Assembly (NCBI GenBank): GCA_041913045.1
Contig: JAYSGB010000032.1
Location: forward strand, 1-48,451
Source of the DNA: CAMLOF01 sp041913045
Lineage (GTDB): Bacteria > Pseudomonadota > Gammaproteobacteria > Burkholderiales > Burkholderiaceae_C
Reading direction: 5' to 3'
Length of the DNA: 48,451 nt
Shown piece after piece: positions 7,926-15,619 of this stretch. Below the pieces are notes generated by a model. That model saw nothing but the letters and a program-made list of their open reading frames with translations. It made no database searches and was not told the DNA's origin. Both the position numbers and the translations under genes were made by a program. How positions within the stretch are numbered: position 1 is the stretch's first letter; each line of letters begins with the position of its first letter.

Positions 7926-8942
7926 ATGTCGGCCGCAACCTCTCACATCGAACGTTTGCCACGCAGCCTTCAGCTGGTGCTGGGGCTGGGCGTGGCAGCC
8001 CTGGCCGCTTACCCGGTCATGGGGCTGGAAAACAGCGACTACTACACTCAGATGCTCACGCAGATGATGATTCTGGCCATCTTTGCGATGAGCCTGGACC
8101 TGCTGCAAGGCGTCACCGGCATGGTCTCGCTGGGCCACGCCGCCTTCTTCGGCCTGGCGGGCTACGCACTCGCCTTCCTGACGCCCAGCAGCGAGCCCGT
8201 CAGCCTGTGGTGGAGCCTGCCAGCCGCCGCGCTGGGCGCCGGGCTGGCCGCGCTGATCATCGGCTTCTTCGTGGTACGCACCCACGGTATCTACTTCATC
8301 ATGGTCACCATGGCCTTTGCGCAGATGGTGTTCTTCCTGTTCTTCGACAACAAGGCGCTGGGCGGATCGGACGGCATCTACGTCTATTTCAAACCCAGTA
8401 CATCCTTGGGTGGCTCAGGCGGCGAACTGTTCGACCTGGAAAACAAGACAGTGTTCTTCTACTTCACGCTAGGCACGCTGCTGGCGGTGTATGCCTTCCT
8501 GCGCCGGCTTCTGTTTTCGCCTTTCGGGCGCGTGCTGGCAGGAATCCGCGTGAACGAACACCGCATGCGCGCCATGGGCTTCGGCACCGTCTGGTACAAG
8601 CTCACAGCGTTCACGCTGGCGGGCACACTGGCGGGCGTTGCTGGTTACCTGTGGGCAGCGCAAACAGGCTTCGTCAACCCCGAACTCATGGGCTTTCACC
8701 TCAGTGCACACGCCATCATGATGGTGATTCTGGGGGGCATGGGCAACTTTGCCGGTGCAGTGGTGGGCGCGTTCACCTTTGAATACCTGATGCACCTCTT
8801 CAAAGACCTGACCAAGCACTGGCAACTGCTGATGGGCAGCTTCATCGTGCTGCTGGTCATCTTTGCACCGCGCGGCATTCTGGGCCTGGGCCAGGCTGTG
8901 CTTGACAAGTTTTCGTCCCGTCAAGGAGGCCAACATGAGTGA
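7926..8942 (+). CDS. livM: Branched-chain amino acid ABC transporter permease (LivM type)
   Basis: The 338-residue second permease starts 26 bp after livH. It has multiple membrane segments and the LivM signatures LQGVTGMVSLGHAAFFGLAGY (near residues 59-79) and GGMGNFAGAVVGA, the cytoplasmic coupling loop. It forms a heterodimer with LivH in the inner membrane. Its last 8 bases overlap the start of livG, and the strong livG ribosome site lies within livM coding sequence, so the two are probably translationally coupled. Confidence 0.93.
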   Translation: MSAATSHIERLPRSLQLVLGLGVAALAAYPVMGLENSDYYTQMLTQMMILAIFAMSLDLLQGVTGMVSLGHAAFFGLAGYALAFLTPSSEPVSLWWSLPAAALGAGLAALIIGFFVVRTHGIYFIMVTMAFAQMVFFLFFDNKALGGSDGIYVYFKPSTSLGGSGGELFDLENKTVFFYFTLGTLLAVYAFLRRLLFSPFGRVLAGIRVNEHRMRAMGFGTVWYKLTAFTLAGTLAGVAGYLWAAQTGFVNPELMGFHLSAHAIMMVILGGMGNFAGAVVGAFTFEYLMHLFKDLTKHWQLLMGSFIVLLVIFAPRGILGLGQAVLDKFSSRQGGQHE

Positions 8943-9684
8943 AGTACTGCTCAGGGCCAGCACGGTCACCAAACGATTTGGCGGGCTGGCCGCCGTCAAC
9001 CAGGTTTCGGTGGATCTGGTTCGCGATCAAATCCATGCCGTCATCGGGCCGAACGGGGCAGGCAAGTCCACTTTGACTAACCTGCTCTCGGGTGACCTTC
9101 CGCCTACAGAAGGCAACATCACCCTGGGTGGCAATGACGTGACAGGCAAAAGCATGCAGGAAATTTCCCGCATGGGCCTGGGCCGCAGCTACCAGAAGAC
9201 CAACATCTTCCTGCCCTTCACCGTCTGGGAAAACGTGCGCCTTGCCGCGCAATCGCGCACGCCGCACGCAGCACGTTGGCTCAGCCGCGCCGCATCGCTG
9301 CGCGACATCAACGAGCGCGCGGAACGTGCCATCGAACTCGCGGGCCTGCAGCCGCGTACCAAGTTTCTGGCCAGCGCCATCAGCCACGGCGAACAACGGC
9401 AGCTGGAAATTGCCATGACGCTGGCCACTGCACCGCAAGTGCTGCTTCTGGACGAGCCGCTGGCAGGCATGGGCCACGCGGAAGCCGAGCGCATGGTGGA
9501 ACTGTTGCTGGCCATCAAGAAGGACCACGCCATGATGCTGGTGGAGCACGACATGGACGCCGTGTTCACGCTGGCCGACCGGCTGACGGTCATGGTTAAC
9601 GGACAGGTGATTGCCAGCGGCACGCCCGCAGAGATACGGGCCGATGCCGGGGTGCAGGCCGCCTACCTGGGTGAGGAAGCATGA
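8935..9684 (+). CDS. livG: Branched-chain amino acid ABC transporter ATPase (LivG type)
   Basis: The 249-residue ATPase has Walker A GPNGAGKST (38-46), a signature loop written SHGEQRQLEIA, which is the LivG variant of LSGGQ, and Walker B VLLLDEPLAGM. It powers transport through LivHM with LivF as partner. ATG at 8935 is chosen over an in-frame upstream ATG at 8863 because AAGGAGG lies 6 nt before it and the protein then begins at the conserved LLRASTVTKRFGG. It overlaps livM by 8 bp and livF by 4 bp. Confidence 0.95.
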   Translation: MSEVLLRASTVTKRFGGLAAVNQVSVDLVRDQIHAVIGPNGAGKSTLTNLLSGDLPPTEGNITLGGNDVTGKSMQEISRMGLGRSYQKTNIFLPFTVWENVRLAAQSRTPHAARWLSRAASLRDINERAERAIELAGLQPRTKFLASAISHGEQRQLEIAMTLATAPQVLLLDEPLAGMGHAEAERMVELLLAIKKDHAMMLVEHDMDAVFTLADRLTVMVNGQVIASGTPAEIRADAGVQAAYLGEEA

Positions 9685-10403
9685 GCGACAACAAGGAAAT
9701 GCTGATCGAGGCCGTCGGCCTGCACACGCACTACGGCGCCAGCCACATCCTGCACGGCATCAACTTCAGCGTGCGCCGCGGCGAAACCATTGGCCTGATG
9801 GGCCGCAACGGCATGGGCAAGAGCACACTGCTCAAGTCACTGATGGGGCTGGTCAAGCCCAGTGGCGGCAAGGTGAACATCAAGGGTGAGGATCGCACGG
9901 GTGCCGCCACTTACGACGTGGCGCGCATGGGCATCGCCTATGTGCCTGAGGGACGCGGCATCTTCGGCAACCTGAGCGTGCGCGAAAACCTGGTCATGGC
10001 CGCTCGCGCCGGCACGCGCGGCCAGCGCGACTGGACTTACGAGCGCGTGCTGGAGACCTTCCCACGACTGGCCGAGCGCTTGAACCACGGTGGGCAGCAG
10101 CTCAGCGGTGGCGAGCAGCAGATGCTGACGATTGGCCGCGCGCTGATGACCAACCCCGACGTGCTCATTCTGGATGAAGCTACCGAAGGCCTGGCCCCGC
10201 TCATCGCTCGCGAGATCTGGCGCATCTGCGCCGTCATCCGCGACAGCGGCATCAGCAGCGTGATCGTGGACAAGAACTGGAAACACGTGACCCAGATCAC
10301 CGACCGCAACGTCATCCTGGTCAAAGGCCAAGTGGTGTTCGAGGGGAGCTCGGCGGAACTGATTTCACAACCCCAGGTGCTGGAGCAACACCTGGGCGTT
10401 TAA
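9681..10403 (+). CDS. livF: Branched-chain amino acid ABC transporter ATPase (LivF type)
   Basis: The 240-residue ATPase has Walker A GRNGMGKST (41-49), signature LSGGEQQMLTIGRAL, Walker B VLILDEATEGLAP and the LivF-typical VPEGRGIF loop. It is the second nucleotide-binding subunit of the transporter. The start ATGA overlaps the livG stop. The gene ends 12 bp from the stop of the convergent hydrolase gene, and no hairpin separates them. Confidence 0.95.
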   Translation: MSDNKEMLIEAVGLHTHYGASHILHGINFSVRRGETIGLMGRNGMGKSTLLKSLMGLVKPSGGKVNIKGEDRTGAATYDVARMGIAYVPEGRGIFGNLSVRENLVMAARAGTRGQRDWTYERVLETFPRLAERLNHGGQQLSGGEQQMLTIGRALMTNPDVLILDEATEGLAPLIAREIWRICAVIRDSGISSVIVDKNWKHVTQITDRNVILVKGQVVFEGSSAELISQPQVLEQHLGV

Positions 10404-10415
10404 AGCAGAGCCTGG

Positions 10416-11543
10416 TCAGCGCAGTTCGCGCAGCGGGTGTGCGTGCGCGGGCCAGGGGCTCACGAAGAACGGGTTCACCATCCCCTGGGTCACGTCTTCA
10501 ATGCGCGCCGGGTTCCAGCGGGGGCTGTGGTCCTTGTCCACGGCCAGCGCACGAATACCTTCTACCGTTTCGCTGGCATGGCCGCTGCGCTGCAAATGCG
10601 CGGTCTGGAAGCAATGGCGCACCAGGTCGCGTTCCATGCGCAGGTCTTCAGCCAGATCCATTTTGCGCGCGCGGCGCACCTGCTCCAGCACCACATGCAG
10701 CATCAGCGGGCTGCGAGTGCGCAGAATTTCCAGGGTTTTTTCGGCGTGTTCCGTCGGCGTGCGCTGCAGCATGTCCACGATCTCTTGCACCGTAGGCTGG
10801 CCGAAAGCAGCCTCCACCTCCGCCGTCAGCAGCGGGGCGTCGGTAGCCACCTGACGCGCCCAGCCTGCGTCGTCCATCCAGCGCTGCCATTGGGCTGCAA
10901 ACGCGTCGCTGTTCGCTGCATCGATGCCCTGCAGCGCATCCCAAGCCTGCGCAAGGCTTTGCGAAGGAGCAACCACGTCCGCCAAACCGTAAGCCAGCGC
11001 TTCGTTGGCGCCGATCACATGACCGGTCAACGCCAGGTATTCGCCCACATGACCCGGGCAGCGGCTCAAAAAGAAACCGCCCCCCACGTCCGGGAAAAGA
11101 CCAATGTTGGTCTCAGGCATCGCCATCTTGGTGTGCTCGGTGACGATACGCACACCCGCCCCCTGGCTGATGCCCATGCCGCCGCCCATGACGATACCGT
11201 CCATGAAGGCGATGTAAGGCTTGGGGTAGGTGAAGATGAGGTGGTTGAGCGCGTATTCTTCGGTGAAGAAGTCCTCCAGCGCGGCGTCACCTGCTACAGC
11301 CGCCTGGTGGAAGAAACGGATGTCGCCACCAGCACAGAAAGCTCCGAACAAACCGTGCTTGCTGGTGCCCCGGATGGCCACGGCACGCACCGCCGGATCA
11401 TCGCGCCAAGCCAACAGCGCCTCGGTCAACGCACGGATCATAGGCAGGCTCAAGGCGTTGAGCGCCTTTGGGCGGTTCAGCGTCAACAGGCCAACGCCAT
11501 TGGCACTGACTTCAACCGTGACGTCCGGTGTGCTCCAGTTCAT
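10416..11543 (-). CDS. Enoyl-CoA hydratase/isomerase family, probable 3-hydroxyisobutyryl-CoA hydrolase
   Basis: The 375-residue crotonase-fold protein carries the oxyanion-hole motifs FGAFCAGGDIRFF and MDGIVMGGGMGIS, and the AMPETNIGLFPDVGGGFFLSR block typical of HIBCH. HIBCH cleaves 3-hydroxyisobutyryl-CoA in valine breakdown. The C-terminal extension past the core crotonase domain and the overall length fit HIBCH better than a simple enoyl-CoA hydratase. ATG 11543 has GGAGA upstream. Its first 32 bases overlap the preceding transporter gene, so it is the last member of the translation-factor operon. It is convergent with a branched-chain transporter, which may or may not be functionally meaningful. 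Confidence 0.85.
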   Translation of the reverse strand: MNWSTPDVTVEVSANGVGLLTLNRPKALNALSLPMIRALTEALLAWRDDPAVRAVAIRGTSKHGLFGAFCAGGDIRFFHQAAVAGDAALEDFFTEEYALNHLIFTYPKPYIAFMDGIVMGGGMGISQGAGVRIVTEHTKMAMPETNIGLFPDVGGGFFLSRCPGHVGEYLALTGHVIGANEALAYGLADVVAPSQSLAQAWDALQGIDAANSDAFAAQWQRWMDDAGWARQVATDAPLLTAEVEAAFGQPTVQEIVDMLQRTPTEHAEKTLEILRTRSPLMLHVVLEQVRRARKMDLAEDLRMERDLVRHCFQTAHLQRSGHASETVEGIRALAVDKDHSPRWNPARIEDVTQGMVNPFFVSPWPAHAHPLRELR

Positions 11544-12462
11544 TCTTGTCTCCTGTGTCTTCAACTTCCAGCGTTTGAATGCGGTAGTGCCCTTCCCGTT
11601 CGCGCCAACCCAGCCACTCGTTGGTAACCAGAGCGCCGAGCACCAGCACGCCGCCTTGCAGCACATAGGGCTGTGGCACCTCGTTCGCACCCACCCAGGC
11701 CAGAGCAATGCCAAAAAGCACCTCTAGCAAAGCCAGCAGCGACATTTCAGGAGGCGTCAGCGAACGAGCGCAAATCACGGCCAACACGCAGGGCACAGCC
11801 AATTGTCCCAGCCCAAGGCCCGCAAGTAGCGTCACGTCATGGACACTGGCCTGCATCGGCCAGGCGAGCGGCAGAGTTACCAACGAAGAAAGGAATGCGC
11901 CTATCAACACTGCGGGGACCAGATCAACGTGGCGCCCAGCCTGCTGGCTGCGCTGCACCAAATTCCAGTTGATCGCCCCGCCTATCGGAGCGCCTAACGC
12001 GACCAAACTGCCCAGCAGATTGCCTTCACCCAGTTGCCTGCCAAACATCCACGCAATGCCCAAGCCCGCAACGAGAATGGCAATCCACGTCCGACGGGCA
12101 AGCCGCTGCCCGAAGAACAAGCTGGAAACCAGCGCAGTGATCAGCGGCCCGGCAGCCAGCGTGATGAGCACGTTGGCCACCGACGTAAGCGCCAAACCCA
12201 CCATGAAGGCGGTGAACATGACCGCCCAGCAGGCCCCGGACGCCCACAAGACCCAGCCTTCCTGCCTGATTCGCTGCCAGACGCCCCTGCCCTGCCAGAT
12301 AGGCAAGATCACCAGAAGCGACAGCAGCGTGAAGAAGCTGCGCCAAAAGGTGATCTCGAAAGCCTGCGCCTGCTCTAGCTGGCGTGTCACCACGCCAGCG
12401 GTGGACCAAAGGAAGGTCACCAACAGCATCAGGCCAACGGCCTGACCGTGCCGGATCTTCAT
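11512..12462 (-). CDS. DMT-superfamily (EamA) transporter
   Basis: The 316-residue inner-membrane protein has about ten hydrophobic segments arranged as two EamA repeats, with LLVTFLWSTAGVVTRQL in the first. These are drug/metabolite exporters of the RhaT/YdcZ type; no substrate can be inferred. The C-terminal tail after the last helix (from about residue 285) is charged and hydrophilic. The start ATG overlaps the typA stop in an ATGA, and the 3' end overlaps the hydrolase gene by 32 bp, so translation of the three genes is probably coupled. Confidence 0.88.
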   Translation of the reverse strand: MKIRHGQAVGLMLLVTFLWSTAGVVTRQLEQAQAFEITFWRSFFTLLSLLVILPIWQGRGVWQRIRQEGWVLWASGACWAVMFTAFMVGLALTSVANVLITLAAGPLITALVSSLFFGQRLARRTWIAILVAGLGIAWMFGRQLGEGNLLGSLVALGAPIGGAINWNLVQRSQQAGRHVDLVPAVLIGAFLSSLVTLPLAWPMQASVHDVTLLAGLGLGQLAVPCVLAVICARSLTPPEMSLLALLEVLFGIALAWVGANEVPQPYVLQGGVLVLGALVTNEWLGWREREGHYRIQTLEVEDTGDKNELEHTGRHG

Positions 12463-14288
12463 GCGCCTTCGCGTTGCGCGCGCTTGCGGTCGTGCTCTTT
12501 CAGGTGGCGCTTGCGCAGGCGGATGCTCTTGGGCGTGATCTCGACCAGTTCATCGTCGTCGATGAAGTCCACGCCGTACTCGAGCGTGAGTTCGATCGGC
12601 GGCGTGATCTTGATCGCGTCTTCCTTCCCGCTGACGCGGAAGTTGGTCAGCTGCTTGGTGCGCGTGGCGTTCACGATCAGATCGTTGTCGCGGCTGTGGA
12701 TGCCGACAATCATGCCTTCATAGACCGGGTCGCCCGGCTTGACGAACATACGACCACGGTCGTCCAGCTTGCCCAGGGCGTAGGTGAAGATCTCGCCGTC
12801 GTCCATGGAAATCAGCACGCCGTTCTTGCGACCACCGATGTCACCCTTGTGCGGCTCGTAGCCGTCAAAGATGGAGGCGATCAGGCCAGAGCCACGGGTG
12901 AGGTTCAGGAATTCGTTGCTGAAGCCGATCAGGCCACGGGCGGGAATGCGGTACTCCAGGCGGACACGGCCACGGCCGTCCGGTTCCATGTTGACCATCT
13001 CGCCCTTGCGCAGGCCCAGTGCCTGCATCACGCCGCCCTGGTGCTCCTCTTCCACGTCGGCGGTCACCAGTTCCATCGGCTCGTGCTTCACGCCGTCGAT
13101 GTCCTGGAACACCACGCGCGGCTTGGACACAGCCAGCTCGTAACCCTCGCGGCGCATGTTCTCCAGCAGGATGGTCAGGTGCAATTCGCCCCGGCCAGCC
13201 ACCTCGAAAATGCCGTCTTCATCGGTTTCCTTCACACGCAGCGCCACGTTGTGCTGCAGTTCCTTCTGCAGGCGGTCCCAGATCTGGCGGCTGGTCACGT
13301 ACTTGCCTTCGCGGCCAGCCAGCGGGCTGTTGTTCACGCAGAAGTTCATGATCAGGGTCGGCTCGTCCACTTTCAGCATGGGCAGCGGTGTGGGTGTGTC
13401 CACGCTGGTCACCGTCACGCCAATGCCAATGTCTTCAATGCCGTTGATCAGCACGATGTTGCCCGGGCCAGCGGCCGTGGCTTGCATGCGGTCCAGGCCC
13501 TGGAAGGTCAGCACCTGGTTGATACGGCCCTTGACGCGTTTGCCGTCGATACCTTCGCACACCAGCACGTCCATGCCCGGTTTGATGGTGCCAGCGTTCA
13601 CCCGGCCCACGCCAATGCGACCCACGAAGGACGAGTAGTCCAGCGCGGAAATCTGCAGCTGCAGCGGTGCGTTTGCATCGCCTGCGTGTGCGGGCACGTG
13701 CTTCAGGACGGTGTTGAACAGGGCCGACATGTCGGGCCCCCACTGCTCGCCCGGTGCGCCCTCTTCCAGCGACGACCAGCCGTTGATGCCCGAGGCGTAC
13801 ACCACCGGAAAGTCCAACTGCTCGTCGGTCGCGCCAAGCTTGTCGAACAGGTCGAAAGCTGCGTTGATGACCTTGTCAGGATTGGCACCAGGCTTGTCCA
13901 CCTTGTTGACCACAACGATGGGCTTGAGGCCCAGCGCCAGAGCCTTCTTGGTCACGAAACGGGTCTGCGGCATCGGGCCCTCCTGGGCGTCGATCAGCAG
14001 CACCACGCCGTCCACCATGGACAGGGCGCGTTCCACTTCTCCGCCGAAGTCGGCGTGGCCCGGGGTGTCCACGATGTTGATGTGTGTGCCTTCCCAGCTG
14101 ACGGCACAGTTCTTGGCCAGAATGGTGATGCCACGCTCGCGTTCAATGGCATTGTTGTCCATCACGGTGTCCACGACTTTTTCGTGTTCCGCGAAGGTGC
14201 CAGACTGGCGCAGCAATTGGTCAACCATGGTGGTTTTACCGTGGTCAACGTGGGCAATGATGGCGATGTTGCGAATGGGAGTGCTCAT
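12459..14288 (-). CDS. typA: Ribosome-associated GTPase TypA/BipA
   Basis: The 609-residue translational GTPase begins with the G1 motif AHVDHGKTTM, then DTPGHADFGGEVER (G3) and NKVDKPGANPD (G4), followed by EF-G-like domains and the BipA-specific C-terminal domain. It binds ribosomes and is involved in 50S assembly and stress or low-temperature growth. It overlaps the truB stop by 4 bp (ATGA) and its own stop overlaps the next start, so it is internal to the operon. A long open frame on the opposite strand is only a high-GC shadow. Confidence 0.97.
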   Translation of the reverse strand: MSTPIRNIAIIAHVDHGKTTMVDQLLRQSGTFAEHEKVVDTVMDNNAIERERGITILAKNCAVSWEGTHINIVDTPGHADFGGEVERALSMVDGVVLLIDAQEGPMPQTRFVTKKALALGLKPIVVVNKVDKPGANPDKVINAAFDLFDKLGATDEQLDFPVVYASGINGWSSLEEGAPGEQWGPDMSALFNTVLKHVPAHAGDANAPLQLQISALDYSSFVGRIGVGRVNAGTIKPGMDVLVCEGIDGKRVKGRINQVLTFQGLDRMQATAAGPGNIVLINGIEDIGIGVTVTSVDTPTPLPMLKVDEPTLIMNFCVNNSPLAGREGKYVTSRQIWDRLQKELQHNVALRVKETDEDGIFEVAGRGELHLTILLENMRREGYELAVSKPRVVFQDIDGVKHEPMELVTADVEEEHQGGVMQALGLRKGEMVNMEPDGRGRVRLEYRIPARGLIGFSNEFLNLTRGSGLIASIFDGYEPHKGDIGGRKNGVLISMDDGEIFTYALGKLDDRGRMFVKPGDPVYEGMIVGIHSRDNDLIVNATRTKQLTNFRVSGKEDAIKITPPIELTLEYGVDFIDDDELVEITPKSIRLRKRHLKEHDRKRAQREGA

Positions 14289-15238
14289 GGTTGGCTTTCC
14301 AGGATCTGTTGAATTTCGATGGGGCTCAACAGGCGCCCCGGTATAAGTTCACCGGCCTTGACGTGCGCGGTGCCCAAAAGGGCAGCAGGCTTGTCGCCAT
14401 AGACGGCTACGTGTTCTGCGTCGGCCCAGGCACCACGGCGGCGCAAGCCGCTGAGAAATCGGGCTGCATCTTCGCTGCCCAGCGTGACGCGGGCATGTCC
14501 GCTCAGCAAGGTGTCCACCGGCAGCAGAATGTTCAGCCGTTGGTCTTCGGGAAGGGCTTCAATCTGTTCCAGCGTGACGCAACGCGCCAGCCCAAAACCG
14601 CCGGTTTCCACCCTGCGCAGCGCAGACAGATGTGCGCCACAACCCAATGCAGCGCCAATGTCTTCGCCCAAGGTGCGGATGTACGTGCCTTTGCTGCAAT
14701 GCACCCGCAGACGCAAAGACGGTTCATCCGACACCAGATCGGCGTCCAGCATTTCAAGTTCGTGGATGGTCACCTGACGCGGCTCGCGCTCCACCTCCAC
14801 ACCCGCACGGGCGTATTCGTAGAGTGCCTTGCCGTCCTTCTTGAGCGCACTGTGCATGGGCGGCAATTGGCTGATCGGGCCGGTGAAGTGGTCCAGCACT
14901 TCCACCACCTGCCCCAGCGAGCAGGCCACGGCACGTCGCTCAGTCACCTCGCCCTCGGCGTCCCCAGTGGAGGTTTTCTCGCCCAGACGCAAGGTGGTTT
15001 CGTAAGTCTTGTCTGCATCCAGGTGCAGCTGGCTGAACTTGGTGGCAGCGCCAAAGCACAACGGCAGCACGCCCGTGGCCAGCGGATCCAGCGTGCCCGT
15101 ATGGCCCGCTTTTTCAGCGCGCAGCAACCACTTCACCTTTTGCAAGGCCTGGTTACTGGAAAGTCCAACGGGCTTATCAAGCAGCACCACCCCATGCACG
15201 GGGCGACGCTGCACCCGTGCGCGGGGAACAGCCGTCAT
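14285..15238 (-). CDS. truB: tRNA pseudouridine(55) synthase
   Basis: The 317-residue enzyme makes pseudouridine 55 in the T-loop of tRNAs. The catalytic aspartate is Asp51 in GHTGTLDPLATGVL. VHGVVLLDKPVGLSSNQ and the RVHCSKGTYIRTLGEDIG block are family signatures. The frame is open upstream to 15280, but ATG 15238 begins right after the rbfA stop (1-nt gap) and gives the expected N-terminus. The C-terminal part (about 250-317) is the PUA-like region. Confidence 0.96.
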   Translation of the reverse strand: MTAVPRARVQRRPVHGVVLLDKPVGLSSNQALQKVKWLLRAEKAGHTGTLDPLATGVLPLCFGAATKFSQLHLDADKTYETTLRLGEKTSTGDAEGEVTERRAVACSLGQVVEVLDHFTGPISQLPPMHSALKKDGKALYEYARAGVEVEREPRQVTIHELEMLDADLVSDEPSLRLRVHCSKGTYIRTLGEDIGAALGCGAHLSALRRVETGGFGLARCVTLEQIEALPEDQRLNILLPVDTLLSGHARVTLGSEDAARFLSGLRRRGAWADAEHVAVYGDKPAALLGTAHVKAGELIPGRLLSPIEIQQILESQP

Positions 15239-15239
15239 G

Positions 15240-15611
15240 TCAGTCGGAGTCCTTGGAGCGAGACGCCACGGCCTTGGCAATCAGTGCATTCATGTCGGCA
15301 GCACGCTCTACGCTGCGGTCGAAATGGAAATGCAAGGTCGGCACAGTGTGGATGTGCAACCGCTTGAACAAACCGTTGCGCAGGAAGCCTGCTGCCTGGT
15401 TCAGGGCAAGCTCGGTCTCCTGCGGGTCACCCGTGAGCAGGCTGAAGAACACCTTGGCGTGCGCGTAGTCTGGCGTCACCTCCACCGCTTGCAGCGTGAC
15501 CATGCCCACGCGCGGGTCTTTCAACTCTCGCGCGATGAGCTCGGTCAGGTCGCGCTGAATCTGATCAGCGACCTTGAAGCTGCGATTGGTGGATGATTTC
15601 TTTGCAGGCAT
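15240..15611 (-). CDS. rbfA: 30S ribosome-binding factor A
   Basis: The 123-residue KH-type protein assists late 30S maturation and processing of the 16S rRNA 5' end. It contains RVADQIQRDL-like residues near the N-terminus (here VADQIQRDLTELIAREL), the conserved DPRVGMVTLQAVEVTPDYAHAKVFFS, and the C-terminal LHFHFDRSVERA. It lies 8 bp downstream of infB and 1 bp upstream of truB, the standard order. Confidence 0.95.
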   Translation of the reverse strand: MPAKKSSTNRSFKVADQIQRDLTELIARELKDPRVGMVTLQAVEVTPDYAHAKVFFSLLTGDPQETELALNQAAGFLRNGLFKRLHIHTVPTLHFHFDRSVERAADMNALIAKAVASRSKDSD

Positions 15612-15619
15612 GGCGTCGC

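Noticed and set aside
12384..14312. 642-codon open frame opposite typA
   Set aside because: It mirrors an intact TypA gene, shows no domain and has the biased composition of an antisense frame.
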